Origin: Qipengyuania gelatinilytica
GTDB taxonomy: Bacteria > Pseudomonadota > Alphaproteobacteria > Sphingomonadales > Sphingomonadaceae
Direction: 5' to 3'
DNA length: 64,000 bases
Assembly: GCF_019711315.1 (NCBI RefSeq)
Contig: NZ_CP081294.1
Span: forward strand, 930,001-994,000
Shown one piece after another: positions 35,076-44,583 of this stretch; within the stretch, counting starts at the first letter, position 1; each line of letters opens with the position of its first letter. The translations under genes were made by a program, and so were the position numbers. The notes beneath the pieces are model-generated. The model worked only from the letters and a program-made list of their open reading frames with translations, ran no database searches and had not been told where the DNA came from.

Positions 35076-36017
35076 ATGACCGACCTGCCTATCCGCATCG
35101 CAGCGCTCTATCACTTCACGCGCTTCGACGATCCTGCCGCGCTCAAGCCGGGCCTGCTCGCTTGCGCCGAAGACAACGGCGTGCGCGGCACGCTGCTGCT
35201 TGCGAACGAAGGTATCAACGGCACAATTGCCGGCAGCGATGAAGGCATCGAGGCGGTGCTTCAATACATCCGCAAGCTTCCCGGATGTGCCGAACTCGAC
35301 TGGAAGGAATCGCGCGCCGAAGAATTGCCCTTCCACCGCACCAAGGTGCGCCTGAAGCGCGAGATCGTCACCATGGGCCAGCCCGATCTCGATCCGGTGG
35401 ACGGTGTCGGCACCTATGTCGATCCGCAGGACTGGAACGCGCTGATTTCCGATCCCGACACCATCCTGATCGACACGCGCAATGACTATGAGGTCGCCAT
35501 CGGCACCTTCGAAGGCGCGATCGATCCGCAGACCAGGAGCTTCCGCGAGTTTCCCGAGTGGTTCCGCGCGCGCCGCGAAGAATTCGAGGCCGAGGGACGC
35601 AAGCCCAGGATCGCGATGTTCTGCACCGGCGGTATCCGCTGCGAAAAGTCGACCGCCTTCGTGAAGTCGGAAGGGCTCGACGAAGTCTACCACCTCAAGG
35701 GCGGCATCCTGAAATATCTGGAGGAAGTGCCGCAGGAGGAAAGCCGCTGGGAAGGCGAATGCTTCGTCTTCGACGAGCGCGTCAGCGTGAAACATGGCCT
35801 CGACGTCGGCTCGCACAGCCTGTGCCGCGCCTGCCGCCGTCCCTTGAGCGAGGCGGACCTTGCGCACGAGCACTACGAGGAAGGCGTTTCCTGCCACCAG
35901 TGCCATGGCGAGCGTAGCGACGAACAGCGCGCACGATATCGCGAACGCCAGCGTCAGGAACAGCTCGCCGCAGCACTCGGTGCCGAACACATCGGTCGGA
36001 AGGAAAAGGATGGCTGA
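35076..36017 (+). CDS. trhO: tRNA uridine-5-oxyacetic-acid/rhodanese-like hydroxylase (TrhO/YceA type)
   Basis: 313 residues: N-terminal UPF0176 domain ([26 protein letters not shown]), a rhodanese domain with active-site loop [12 protein letters not shown] (Cys in the loop), and a C-terminal Cys-rich segment (CRACRRP ... CHQCHG) resembling a zinc site. Members hydroxylate tRNA wobble uridine. ATG at 35076 ([14 protein letters not shown]) matches the family start. It overlaps the GST gene by 8 nt. Confidence 0.9.
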   Translation: MTDLPIRIAALYHFTRFDDPAALKPGLLACAEDNGVRGTLLLANEGINGTIAGSDEGIEAVLQYIRKLPGCAELDWKESRAEELPFHRTKVRLKREIVTMGQPDLDPVDGVGTYVDPQDWNALISDPDTILIDTRNDYEVAIGTFEGAIDPQTRSFREFPEWFRARREEFEAEGRKPRIAMFCTGGIRCEKSTAFVKSEGLDEVYHLKGGILKYLEEVPQEESRWEGECFVFDERVSVKHGLDVGSHSLCRACRRPLSEADLAHEHYEEGVSCHQCHGERSDEQRARYRERQRQEQLAAALGAEHIGRKEKDG

Positions 36018-36615
36018 GCCGGTCCTCTACAGTTTCCGCCGCTGCCCCTATGCCATGCGCGCTCGCATGGCGCTGAGCATCAGCGGTGCCAGCTACGAGC
36101 ATCGCGAGGTCGTATTGCGCGACAAACCGCCGCAGATGCTCGAAGTCTCGCCCAAGGGGACCGTGCCCGTACTGGTGACCGAAGACGGCGCGGTTCTGGA
36201 AGAAAGCCTCGACATCATGCGCTGGGCACTGGGCAGGAACGACCCCGAAGGCTGGCTCGAGCGCGACGATAGCGAGTTGCTTGCAGCGAACGACGGCCCG
36301 TTCAAGCACCATCTCGACCGGTACAAATATTCGACGCGTTATGACGACGTCGATCCTGAGGAGCATGGGCAAAAAGCGCTCGACCACCTGCGCAGGCTGG
36401 AAGAGCGGCTAGCGACCAGCCGTTACCTTGGTGGCGAGAAGCGCGGGTTCGTCGACATCGCCACCTTCCCCTTCGTCCGGCAATTCGCCAATGCCGACCG
36501 CGAATGGTTCGATGCGCAGGATTTGCCGAATTTGCAGCGCTGGCTGGGCGAATTGGTCAATTCGGACCTTTTCACCGGTATCATGACGAAGCACGACCAG
36601 TGGAAGGCTGATTAG
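36010..36615 (+). CDS. glutathione S-transferase family protein
   Basis: 201 residues with an N-terminal thioredoxin-like domain carrying CPYAMRAR (about 12-19) and a C-terminal all-helical domain. The CPYA active site makes it closer to glutaredoxin-like/omega-type GSTs than to classical Tyr/Ser GSTs. Overlaps trhO and converges with hisZ (overlap 4 nt at the stops). Substrate unknown. Confidence 0.88.
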   Translation: MAEPVLYSFRRCPYAMRARMALSISGASYEHREVVLRDKPPQMLEVSPKGTVPVLVTEDGAVLEESLDIMRWALGRNDPEGWLERDDSELLAANDGPFKHHLDRYKYSTRYDDVDPEEHGQKALDHLRRLEERLATSRYLGGEKRGFVDIATFPFVRQFANADREWFDAQDLPNLQRWLGELVNSDLFTGIMTKHDQWKAD

Positions 36616-37724
36616 AGAGCCCTGGGCTCGCCGCCGTCGAGCACGTGGGTGCAGCCCAGCGCAAACGCGTCGTCCTTCTCGCCGATAGCCGCAACCGTAC
36701 GCCAGCCTTCGCCGCGCAGGCGCGTTGCCACATCGGTGTCGTGTCCGAGCGGTAGGAAGAGCGTGTCGCGTGCGCCCGCATTGGTCTGGCCCAGAGCCTC
36801 GAGCAGCGGCTCGATATAGAGCGAGAAGCCGGTCGCAGCTTCTTCGCTGCCCTTGATGGCATAGGTGCCGCCCCGGCCCAGCGCGCCGCGCGCACCGGTG
36901 GCGTGAAGCGTGAAACCGAACCAGCTCTGGTATTCGAAGCCATGGCGTTCGGACGGGTCGAGCGTCAGACGGGCGCGGTCTCCGATTGCGGCGGCCACTT
37001 CGCGCAAGGCCGCGATGCGTGATGCGAGCACACCGCCGACATCGAGCGCGGCCAGTTTCCCGATCGCATCGTCGAACGGACCGGTCGCGTAAAGGAGCGG
37101 GAGATAGTCCTCGCCCCCGGCGGCCTTGAGCCCGCCAGCATCCTTCATGTCGAGTTCGCGCCGGACCGCGTCGCGTCTTTCCTCGGCAAGCGGCAGCGCT
37201 TCAGCGGCCAACGTATCGACAAGGTCGGGAAGCGTGAAGTCGACCGAAAGACCGGTCAGCCCCGCCGCCTCCAGAGCGTCGAGTGCCACGGTCACCGCTT
37301 CGATGGCTGCCGCCACGCTATCGCTTCCGACAAGTTCCGCGCCCATCTGCAGGCGCTGGCGTGCGGGATCGAGCTGGTCCGCCTTGAGCAGCGTAACCTC
37401 GCCCGCATAGGCAAGGCGCAGCGGGCGCGGTGCCTCGGCAAGGCTGGTCGCTGCGATGCGGCCGACCTGCACGGTGATGTCGCTGCGAAGTGCGAGCGTG
37501 CGCAGGCTTTCGGGATCGGTAAAGCGCACCATGCGGCGCGTCGCCACGCCTTCCATCCGGCCTGCCAGCGAAGCCTCGAATTCCACCAGCGGCGGACGCA
37601 CACGGTCATATCCATGGCTGTCCATGGCATCGAGAACCTGGCGCATGGCGCGGGTGATCGCAGCGGCACGCGCGGGCAGCGCGTCTTCGAGGCCGATGGG
37701 CAGGAGATCGTCAGGCTTGGTCAT
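36612..37724 (-). CDS. hisZ: ATP phosphoribosyltransferase regulatory subunit HisZ
   Basis: 370 residues resembling class II histidyl-tRNA synthetase without the anticodon domain: LPIGLEDALP near the N-terminus, RMVRFTDPESLRTLALRSDITVQVGR, and a GRGGTYAIKG segment. It partners the short HisG to form the first enzyme of histidine biosynthesis; hisG is not in the window. In alphaproteobacteria hisZ is often near purA. Confidence 0.9.
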   Translation of the reverse strand: MTKPDDLLPIGLEDALPARAAAITRAMRQVLDAMDSHGYDRVRPPLVEFEASLAGRMEGVATRRMVRFTDPESLRTLALRSDITVQVGRIAATSLAEAPRPLRLAYAGEVTLLKADQLDPARQRLQMGAELVGSDSVAAAIEAVTVALDALEAAGLTGLSVDFTLPDLVDTLAAEALPLAEERRDAVRRELDMKDAGGLKAAGGEDYLPLLYATGPFDDAIGKLAALDVGGVLASRIAALREVAAAIGDRARLTLDPSERHGFEYQSWFGFTLHATGARGALGRGGTYAIKGSEEAATGFSLYIEPLLEALGQTNAGARDTLFLPLGHDTDVATRLRGEGWRTVAAIGEKDDAFALGCTHVLDGGEPRAL

Positions 37725-37752
37725 AGCGCGGGGTCCCCTGCCCTATCGCAGT

Positions 37753-39336
37753 TTAGAATGCCAGTGGCATGACGGTCTTCACGCCTTCAAGCGCACAGGC
37801 CTTGTCGACGACATCCTGCGGGATCGGCTGGTCGACGCTCAGCAGCAGCACCGCCTCACCCCCTGCGGCACGGCGGCCGAGGTTGAAGGTACCGATGTTG
37901 ATGCCGTTTTCGCCGAGCAGCGAACCGATGCGGCCGATGAACCCCGGCGCGTCTTCGTTGACGATGTAGAGCATGTGGCCATCGAGTTCGGCCTCGATCC
38001 GCACGCCGAACATTTCGACGAGGCGCGGGGCGTCGGCACCGAAAAGCGTCCCGGCCACCGAACGGTCGCCCTGCTCCGTACCCACCGTCACGCGGATGAG
38101 CGTGTTGTAGGCGCCTTCCTTCTCGTGGCGGATCGAACGGATATCGAGCCCGCGTTCCTTGGCGAGATAGGGCGCGTTGACCATGTTCACCGTGTCCGAA
38201 TATTGGCGCATCAGGCCTGCCAGCACCGCGCCTTCGATGGGCTTGCCCGACAGCTCTGCCGCCGCGCCTTCGCGCTCGATGGAAATCTTGGTGAGGTTGC
38301 CATGCGCCAGCTGGCCGACGAGGCTGCCGAGATTTTCAGCAAGCTTCATGTAGGGCCGCAGCTTGGGCGCTTCCTCGGCGCTCAACGAAGGCATGTTCAG
38401 CGCATTGGTAACACCGCCGTTGACGAGATAGTCGGCCAGCTGTTCGGCCACCTGGAGCGCCACATTCACCTGTGCCTCGGTGGTGCTGGCGCCCAGATGC
38501 GGGGTGCAGATGAAGTTGGGTTTGCCGAACAGCGGCGAATCCTTGGCCGGTTCGGTCTGGAACACGTCCAGCGCCGCGCCGGCGACCTGGCCGCTGTCGA
38601 GCGCTTCGGCAAGCGCCGCCTCGTCGATGAGACCGCCGCGCGCGCAGTTGACGATGCGCACGCCCTTCTTGGTCTTGGCGAGGTTCTCTGCCGAGAGGAT
38701 GTTGCGCGTCTCGTCGGTCAGCGGCGTGTGCAGCGTGATGAAGTCGGCACGGCCCAGCAGCGTGTCGAGGTCGACCTTCTCCACCCCGATCTCCAGCGCG
38801 CGTTCTTCGGTCAGGAAGGGATCGAAGGCGATGACCTTCATCTTCAGGCCCTGCGCGCGGCTGGCGACGATCGAGCCGATATTGCCTGCGCCGATAAGGC
38901 CCAGGGTCTTGCCGGTGACCTCGACGCCCATGAAATCGTTCTTCGGCCATTCGCCCGCCTGCGTGCGGCGGTCGGCTTGGGGGATCTGGCGGGCAAGCGC
39001 CATGATCATCGCGATGGCGTGTTCGGCCGTGGTGATCGAGTTGCCGAAGGGGGTGTTCATCACCACCACGCCCTTGCCGCTGGCATAGGGGATATCGACA
39101 TTGTCGACGCCGATGCCGGCGCGGCCGATGACCTTGAGATTGGTCGCCGCGTCGAGGATTTCGGGCGTGACCTTGGTCGAGGAACGGATTGCAAGACCAT
39201 CGTATTCGCCGATGCGGGCTTTCAGTTCCTCCGGCGCTTCGCCGGTGATGACATCGACGTCGCAGCCGCGCTCTTCGAATATTTTCGCGGCGTTGGGGTC
39301 CATCTTGTCGCTGATGAGGACTTTGGGTTTGCTCAT
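37753..39336 (-). CDS. serA: D-3-phosphoglycerate dehydrogenase
   Basis: 527 residues: D-isomer hydroxyacid dehydrogenase with Rossmann LGLIGAGNIGSIVASRA, the intervening ASB domain (about 320-450) and a C-terminal ACT domain (about 455-527) for serine feedback. First step of serine synthesis. It lies downstream of serC on the same strand with 87 nt between, containing a strong hairpin. Confidence 0.95.
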   Translation of the reverse strand: MSKPKVLISDKMDPNAAKIFEERGCDVDVITGEAPEELKARIGEYDGLAIRSSTKVTPEILDAATNLKVIGRAGIGVDNVDIPYASGKGVVVMNTPFGNSITTAEHAIAMIMALARQIPQADRRTQAGEWPKNDFMGVEVTGKTLGLIGAGNIGSIVASRAQGLKMKVIAFDPFLTEERALEIGVEKVDLDTLLGRADFITLHTPLTDETRNILSAENLAKTKKGVRIVNCARGGLIDEAALAEALDSGQVAGAALDVFQTEPAKDSPLFGKPNFICTPHLGASTTEAQVNVALQVAEQLADYLVNGGVTNALNMPSLSAEEAPKLRPYMKLAENLGSLVGQLAHGNLTKISIEREGAAAELSGKPIEGAVLAGLMRQYSDTVNMVNAPYLAKERGLDIRSIRHEKEGAYNTLIRVTVGTEQGDRSVAGTLFGADAPRLVEMFGVRIEAELDGHMLYIVNEDAPGFIGRIGSLLGENGINIGTFNLGRRAAGGEAVLLLSVDQPIPQDVVDKACALEGVKTVMPLAF

Positions 39337-39393
39337 GACGGAATATTCCTGTCGTTTTCCCGGCGCGTTGCCGGTCAGTAATAGGGGGAAGGC

Positions 39394-39416
39394 GGCGGCC
39401 CGATGCGCGGGCCGCC
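39394..39416 (-). promoter_or_regulatory. hairpin between serC and serA
   Basis: GGCGGCCCG - ATGCG - CGGGCCGCC, perfect 9-bp stem with a 5-nt loop in the 87-nt intercistronic gap. No U-run follows, so it looks like an RNA-processing or partial-termination element rather than a full terminator; this would affect serC to serA stoichiometry. Confidence 0.5.
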
Positions 39417-39423
39417 AGCCGGA

Positions 39424-40578
39424 TCAGCCGTTCTTGACGGTCTCGTAGGCCCATTCGATCCACGGCAGGAGACGCTTCAGGTCTTCCTGCTCGACCGTGC
39501 CGCCGCACCAGATGCGCAGCGACGGCGGGGCATCGCGATAGCCGTTGAAGTCATAGCCGACGTCGCGCTCTTCGAGCAGTTTGACGATCTTTTTCGGAAC
39601 GCCGGCCTTGTCCTCGTCGGACAGGCTTTCGTACCAATCGCCCTGGAAGACGAAGCACACGCCAGTGTTGGTCTGCTTGGCAGGGTCGGAGACCATGTTG
39701 CGCAGCCACGGGGTCGCTTCGATCCAGTCTTTCACGATCTTCGCGTTGGCATCGGCGCGCTCGAACATCGCCTTGCGCCCGCCCATCGCCTGCGCCCATT
39801 CGAGCGCTTCGATATAGTCTTCGGTGGCGAGCATTGACGGCGTGTTGATCGTCGCGCCTTCGAAGATGCCGGTGTTGATCTTGCCGCCCTTCTTGAGGCG
39901 GAAGAGCTTGGGCAGCGGCCATTCGGGATCGTATTCCACGATGCGCTGCACCGCCTTGGGGCTGAGGATCAGCATGCCGTGCTGGGCTTCGCTGCCCATC
40001 ACCTTCTGCCAGCTGTAGGTCGTGGCATCGAGCTTGGCCCAGTCCATCTCCATCGCGAAGACGGCGCTGGTCGCGTCGTTGATCGCCAGACCTTCACGGT
40101 CTTCGGCGAGCCAGTCGGTGTTGGGGATTTTCGCGCCGGAGGTCGTGCCGTTCCAGGTGAAGACGACGTCGTTTTCCTGGGGGATCGACGCGAGATCGGG
40201 AATTTCGCCGTAATCGGCGTCCAGCGTGGTCAGTTTGGGCAGCTTGAGCTGCTTGACCGCGTCTTGGATCCAGACGTTACCGAAGCTTTCCCAGGCCGCG
40301 ACAGTCGCCGGTCGGTCAGGGCGCAGCATCGTCCACATCGCGCATTCCAGCGCGCCGGTGTCCGACGCCGGCATGATGCCGACAAGGTAATCCTCAGGCA
40401 CGCCGAGCATCTCCTTCGACAGGTCGATGGCATATTTCAGCCGCGACTTGCCAAGGGCGCTGCGATGCGAGCGTCCGAGCGATTCGGTTTTCAGATGGGC
40501 GGCAGACCAGCCCTTGTGTTTGGCGGTCGGCCCCGACGAGAAGAAGGGGCGCTCAGGCTTGAGCGTAGGTTCAGTCAT
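39424..40578 (-). CDS. serC: phosphoserine aminotransferase
   Basis: 384 residues of the class V aminotransferase fold, alphaproteobacterial SerC type. It converts 3-phosphohydroxypyruvate to phosphoserine with glutamate. ATG at 40578 is preceded by AAGGAG inside a small hairpin. A leader of about 47 nt with two hairpins precedes it, and serA follows. Confidence 0.92.
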   Translation of the reverse strand: MTEPTLKPERPFFSSGPTAKHKGWSAAHLKTESLGRSHRSALGKSRLKYAIDLSKEMLGVPEDYLVGIMPASDTGALECAMWTMLRPDRPATVAAWESFGNVWIQDAVKQLKLPKLTTLDADYGEIPDLASIPQENDVVFTWNGTTSGAKIPNTDWLAEDREGLAINDATSAVFAMEMDWAKLDATTYSWQKVMGSEAQHGMLILSPKAVQRIVEYDPEWPLPKLFRLKKGGKINTGIFEGATINTPSMLATEDYIEALEWAQAMGGRKAMFERADANAKIVKDWIEATPWLRNMVSDPAKQTNTGVCFVFQGDWYESLSDEDKAGVPKKIVKLLEERDVGYDFNGYRDAPPSLRIWCGGTVEQEDLKRLLPWIEWAYETVKNG

Positions 40579-40625
40579 GTATTCTCTCCTTGCAGAGAGC
40601 TCGCGCGGCGTTGGGACCGCGTGGC
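40579..40625 (-). promoter_or_regulatory. structured leader of serC (candidate serC RNA motif)
   Basis: Two hairpins precede the serC ATG on the minus strand: CGCGGT - CCCAAC - GCCGCG (40604-40621, last pair G-U) and CTCTC - TGCAAG - GAGAG (40584-40599), the latter enclosing the SD AAGGAG so that folding would hide it. A serC leader motif of this general kind is known in alphaproteobacteria (Corbino and colleagues); whether this one belongs to it was not tested. Confidence 0.45.
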
Positions 40626-40634
40626 CCGCCGGCG

Positions 40635-40662
40635 GCAATAAAGTTGCTTGTCAGGGAGTCAA
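40635..40662 (-). promoter_or_regulatory. putative serC promoter
   Basis: On the minus strand TTGACT (40662-40657), 16-nt spacer, TATTGC (40640-40635), which would place the start of transcription near the leader's first hairpin. The -10 is a weak match; predicted by eye. Confidence 0.4.
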
Positions 40663-40833
40663 TGCGAAATAGGTATGCTTTCGCGAAGCTCCGGCTCGCC
40701 CAATCAAGGCGCGAACCCGCCAACTCGTTCCACCAGCGCTTCCGCAGTTCGGCGAGACGGTGCGAACTATCGACACCTCGTGTGGGCGCTGCCCTCTCGC
40801 CAAAGGCCTTCGCTTTTCCTATGGCGCACGGCA

Positions 40834-42006
40834 ATGGAAGCAAAAGACCTCCGCATCGCGCTCTTCAGCGGGAATTACAATTACACCCGCGACGGCTGCA
40901 ACCAGGCGCTGAATCGCCTCGCCGACTACATCCTGCGGCAGGGCGCGGCGCTGCGCGTCTATGCGCCTGTGGTCGACAATCCCGACTTCCCGCCGACAGG
41001 CGACCTGGTCGATGTGCCGAACATGCGGATGCCGGTGAAGAACCGCGGCGAATACCGCCTGACGCTCGGCCTCGGCAAGGAACAGAGACGCGACCTTGAG
41101 GCGTTCCAGCCGAACCTCGTCCATGTATCTGCTCCCGATCCGACCGGCCATGCCGCCGTCAAATGGGCGCGCGAGCGTGACATCCCTATCCTCGCCAGCG
41201 TGCATACGCGTTTCGAGACATACCCGCGGTATTACGGCCTCAGCTTCCTCGAACCTGCGGTGGAAAGCCTGCTGCGGCGCTTCTACCACCGGACGGATGC
41301 CCTCGTCGCGCCCTCGCAAAGCCAGATAGACGAGCTGAAGGCGCAAGGGATGCATGAAGATATCAGCATCTGGTCGCGCGGGGTCGACCGCGAAGTGTTC
41401 GACCCATCGAAGCGCGATATGGAATGGCGCCGGGCAAACGGCCTCGCTGACGATGATGTCGCCATTGTTTTTCTGGGGCGGTTGGTCATGGAGAAAGGGC
41501 TCGACGTCTTTTCCGACACCATTGTCGAACTGCGCAAACGGCAGGTGCCGCACAAGGTGCTGGTCATCGGTGACGGTCCGGCGCGCGAATGGTTCGAGAA
41601 AGCCCTGCCGGGCGGCACTTTCGTCGGCTTCCAGACCGGCAAGGATTTGGGCCGTGCGCTGGCAAGCGGGGACATCTTCTTCAACCCTTCGATTACCGAG
41701 ACTTTCGGCAATGTGACGCTGGAAGCGATGGCCTGCGGGCTACCCGTAGTGGCAGCAGGTGCGACCGGCGCGGCAAGCCTCGTCCATGATGGCGAGACCG
41801 GCAAGCTGGTCCCACCGAGCAAGACGGATGCCTTCTCGAAAGGCTGCGCCGAGGCTCTCGCGCGCTATTGCACGGATGACGACCTGCGCCTTGCCCACGG
41901 TGCAGCGGGCGAGAAAGCTGCCCGCGCCTATTCGTGGGACGCGATCAACCAGGCGGTTGTCGATACCTACCTGCGGCTGCACGACCAGCGCGCAGCCGCG
42001 GAGTAG
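40834..42006 (+). CDS. glycosyltransferase family 4 (GT-B)
   Basis: 390 residues: N-terminal Rossmann half beginning IALFSGNYNYTRDGCNQ, C-terminal half with nucleotide-sugar site GRLVMEKGLDVF, GDGPAREWF and the E-x7-E motif in PSITETFGNVTLEAMACGLPVV. Members transfer mannose or glucosamine to glycolipids or polysaccharides; the acceptor is not predictable. ATG at 40834 places the family start; upstream in-frame sequence appears non-coding. Shares the upstream gap with serC. Confidence 0.88.
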   Translation: MEAKDLRIALFSGNYNYTRDGCNQALNRLADYILRQGAALRVYAPVVDNPDFPPTGDLVDVPNMRMPVKNRGEYRLTLGLGKEQRRDLEAFQPNLVHVSAPDPTGHAAVKWARERDIPILASVHTRFETYPRYYGLSFLEPAVESLLRRFYHRTDALVAPSQSQIDELKAQGMHEDISIWSRGVDREVFDPSKRDMEWRRANGLADDDVAIVFLGRLVMEKGLDVFSDTIVELRKRQVPHKVLVIGDGPAREWFEKALPGGTFVGFQTGKDLGRALASGDIFFNPSITETFGNVTLEAMACGLPVVAAGATGAASLVHDGETGKLVPPSKTDAFSKGCAEALARYCTDDDLRLAHGAAGEKAARAYSWDAINQAVVDTYLRLHDQRAAAE

Positions 42007-42009
42007 ACC

Positions 42010-42447
42010 CTACTTCAACACGCCGCGCTTCTTCATCATCCAGCTGTACACGAACAGGAGGATGGCGATGGCCCACAACACGATCGGGAACCAGGCCGGC
42101 TGCACTTCGGCGAGCTCCGGCGGCATATTCGCACCCGCTTCGTAAACTGTGGTGAGGGCGATTCCCAAAAGCGAAATCGCAAAGGCCGCGAAGGCGTGGC
42201 GACTGCGTGCCAAGAGCAGGATCGACCCCAGGAATGCACCAAGTGTGCCCAGTGCCCATCCGCCATGTGCCCAGGCCGGAAACTGATCCAGATAGGCGAT
42301 ACCCGCTTCAGGATATTGCATCATCTTGAACCACGCTTCGCTGCGCAGGCTGGAGAATATGTAATCGGCTGCTCCGATCGAGTTCCAGAGCAGCGAAACC
42401 ACCCCGATCACCCAAAGGTGCCATGGCGTCTTGGTTGCTGTATCCAT
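42010..42447 (-). CDS. integral membrane protein, function unknown
   Basis: 145 residues with four predicted membrane helices (about 10-30, 52-75, 80-103, 115-137). N-terminus MDTATKTPWHLWVIGVVSLLWN is characteristic of a sphingomonad membrane protein family of unknown function. SD GGGGAGG sits 7 nt before the ATG. Converges with the glycosyltransferase; no partner seen. Confidence 0.75.
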   Translation of the reverse strand: MDTATKTPWHLWVIGVVSLLWNSIGAADYIFSSLRSEAWFKMMQYPEAGIAYLDQFPAWAHGGWALGTLGAFLGSILLLARSRHAFAAFAISLLGIALTTVYEAGANMPPELAEVQPAWFPIVLWAIAILLFVYSWMMKKRGVLK

Positions 42448-42519
42448 TTGAAACCTCCCCTCTCGCGTCCCCGACCCGCAGACTAGCGCGCGCACAGGGG
42501 GACGCAAGCGGGGGACGGT

Positions 42520-43161
42520 TCAGAGACGTTCGACCTTCTTCGCCAGCTCGTCGATCAGGTCGACGATCTCTTCCATCGTCTTCTGGTCGAGCTGCCCGCT
42601 ACGCGCCTTGTTCTTGAGAACGCCGGCAAGGTTGCCAGCCGCGCGGAACATCTCCGGAGTGGCATAGGCGCGGCGACGTTCGCCATGGCCGGCCAGCCGC
42701 TCCATCAACCGGTCGACCTCGTCTGCACGCTCTTCAAGCTCGGCGCGGCCCGCATCGGTAATTTCGTAGGCCTTGCGCGTCTCGTCGCCCTTGGCCGGGG
42801 CGATCGCCCCCTCGTCCTCGAGGAGGGAAAGTGTTGGGTATACCGTGCCGGGACTGGGCGCATAGCTGCCGCCGGTCAGGTCCTCGACCGCCTTGATCAG
42901 CTCGTAGCCGTGGCGCGGTTCGTCGCCGAGAAGCTTCAGCAGGACCAGTCGGAGTTCACCGGAGCCGAACATCCGGCGACGGCGTCCGCCACCCCGCTTG
43001 CCGAAAGGACCGCCCGGTCCGAACGGCCCGCTGGGACCAAACGGTCCATCGGGCCCGAAGGCATCGTCCCAGCCGCCCATCATTTCCATGCGGGGCCAGG
43101 CACCCATCATGCCCATCTTGCGCAATTTGCGCAGTTTGCGAATTTTCCGAGCCTTATGCAT
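42520..43161 (-). CDS. PadR family transcriptional regulator with Gly-Pro-Phe repeat N-terminus
   Basis: 213 residues. A basic N-terminus (about 1-20) and a Gly-Pro-Phe rich segment (about 33-57) with GPxGPFGP-type repeats precede a PadR winged-helix domain (about 65-140: LKLLGDEPRHGYELIKAVEDLTGG) and a helical C-terminus with ERLAGHGERRR. A GAGGAG SD precedes the ATG. A perfect 14-bp palindrome lies 32 nt upstream in the shared gap with rarA. PadR proteins usually repress their own and a neighbouring gene in response to phenolic or other ligands. Confidence 0.82.
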   Translation of the reverse strand: MHKARKIRKLRKLRKMGMMGAWPRMEMMGGWDDAFGPDGPFGPSGPFGPGGPFGKRGGGRRRRMFGSGELRLVLLKLLGDEPRHGYELIKAVEDLTGGSYAPSPGTVYPTLSLLEDEGAIAPAKGDETRKAYEITDAGRAELEERADEVDRLMERLAGHGERRRAYATPEMFRAAGNLAGVLKNKARSGQLDQKTMEEIVDLIDELAKKVERL

Positions 43162-43192
43162 CGCTCGCTCCTCAATCAATCTTCGATAGCTC

Positions 43193-43206
43193 TAAGATAT
43201 ATCTTA
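43193..43206. promoter_or_regulatory. perfect palindrome, likely PadR operator
   Basis: TAAGATATATCTTA is a 14-bp perfect palindrome, AT-rich against a GC-rich background, in the gap between the PadR gene and rarA and 32 nt from the PadR start. Autoregulation is the simplest reading. Confidence 0.65.
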
Positions 43207-43266
43207 ACGAAGGATGTGCAAGCGGGCACTGCAAATCCTCGGCGAACGTCCTATGTGAACCGACCA

Positions 43267-44583
43267 ATGTCCGATCTCTTTCCAGACCAACTCCCCCAGG
43301 AGCCCAGGCGCGAACCCATGCGCGAGGATGCACCGCTTGCCGATCGCCTGCGCCCGGAAACCCTCGCCGAGGTCATCGGGCAGGACCATTTGACCGGGCC
43401 CGAAGGGGCGATCGGACGCATGGTCGCCGCCGGGCGCCTGTCCAGCATGATCCTGTGGGGTCCGCCGGGAACGGGAAAGACCACGATCGCCCGCCTGCTT
43501 GCCGATAGCGTGGGCATGCGGTTCGAGAGCGTGAGCGCGGTGTTCAGCGGGGTGGCCGACCTCAAGAAGGCTTTCGCCGCAGCAGACAAGGCCGCAGAAG
43601 CAGGCCAGCGCACCCTGCTGTTCGTGGACGAGATCCACCGCTTCAACCGCGCGCAGCAGGACGGCTTCCTGCCCTTCGTCGAACGCGGGACGGTGACGCT
43701 GGTGGGCGCAACCACGGAAAATCCCAGCTTCGCGCTCAACGCCGCACTGCTCAGCCGCGCGCAGGTGCTGATCCTCCAGCGCCTCGACCACGATGCTCTT
43801 GGCGAGCTGCTCGACCGGGCGGAGAAGCTCGAAGGCCCGCTCCCCCTGACCGCAGAGGCCCGCGATGCGCTCGTCGCGAGCGCCGATGGCGACGGCCGCT
43901 TCCTGCTTAACCAGGCCGAAACGCTCTACAATGCCAAGATCGACGATCCGCTAGACCCGGCAGCGCTCGGCAAGTTCCTCCAGCGGCGCGTTGCGGTCTA
44001 CGACAAGGATCGCGAGGGGCATTACAACCTCATCTCCGCCCTGCACAAAGCCGTGCGCGGCAGCGATGTGCAGGCCAGCCTCTATTACCTTGCGCGCATG
44101 CTGACCGCCGGGGAAGAGCCGCGCTTCCTCGCCCGCCGCCTTGTGCGCATGGCGGTCGAGGATATCGGCATGGCCGACCCGCAGGCGCTGGTGCAGTGCA
44201 TGGCCGCCAAGGACGCTTACGAGTTTCTTGGAAGTCCGGAGGGCGAACTCGCGCTGGTGCAAGCCTGTACCTACCTTGCCACCGCGCCAAAATCGAACGC
44301 GGTCTACAAGGCGCAGAAATCCTCGTTCAAAAGCGCGAGAGAGACCGGCAGCCTGATGCCGCCGCAGAACATCCTCAACGCACCGACCAAGCTGATGAAG
44401 GATATCGGTTACGGATCGGGATACAGCTATGACCATAACGCCGAGGACGGGTTCTCGGGCGACAATTACTGGCCGGAGGAGATGGAGCCGCAGAGCTATT
44501 ACGAGCCGGTCGAACGGGGCTTCGAGCGCGAAGTGAAGAAGCGGCTCGACTATTGGGACAAGCTCAGGCGCGAGCGTGGCTGA
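43267..44583 (+). CDS. rarA: replication-associated recombination protein A (RarA/MgsA)
   Basis: 438 residues of AAA+ ATPase with Walker A GPPGTGKTT and Walker B LLFVDEIHRF, sensor motifs and a C-terminal tetramerisation domain. It helps at stalled replication forks. ATG at 43267 (MSDLFPDQLPQEPRR) is the typical alphaproteobacterial start. Divergent from PadR; overlaps the next gene at the stop codon. Confidence 0.94.
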   Translation: MSDLFPDQLPQEPRREPMREDAPLADRLRPETLAEVIGQDHLTGPEGAIGRMVAAGRLSSMILWGPPGTGKTTIARLLADSVGMRFESVSAVFSGVADLKKAFAAADKAAEAGQRTLLFVDEIHRFNRAQQDGFLPFVERGTVTLVGATTENPSFALNAALLSRAQVLILQRLDHDALGELLDRAEKLEGPLPLTAEARDALVASADGDGRFLLNQAETLYNAKIDDPLDPAALGKFLQRRVAVYDKDREGHYNLISALHKAVRGSDVQASLYYLARMLTAGEEPRFLARRLVRMAVEDIGMADPQALVQCMAAKDAYEFLGSPEGELALVQACTYLATAPKSNAVYKAQKSSFKSARETGSLMPPQNILNAPTKLMKDIGYGSGYSYDHNAEDGFSGDNYWPEEMEPQSYYEPVERGFEREVKKRLDYWDKLRRERG

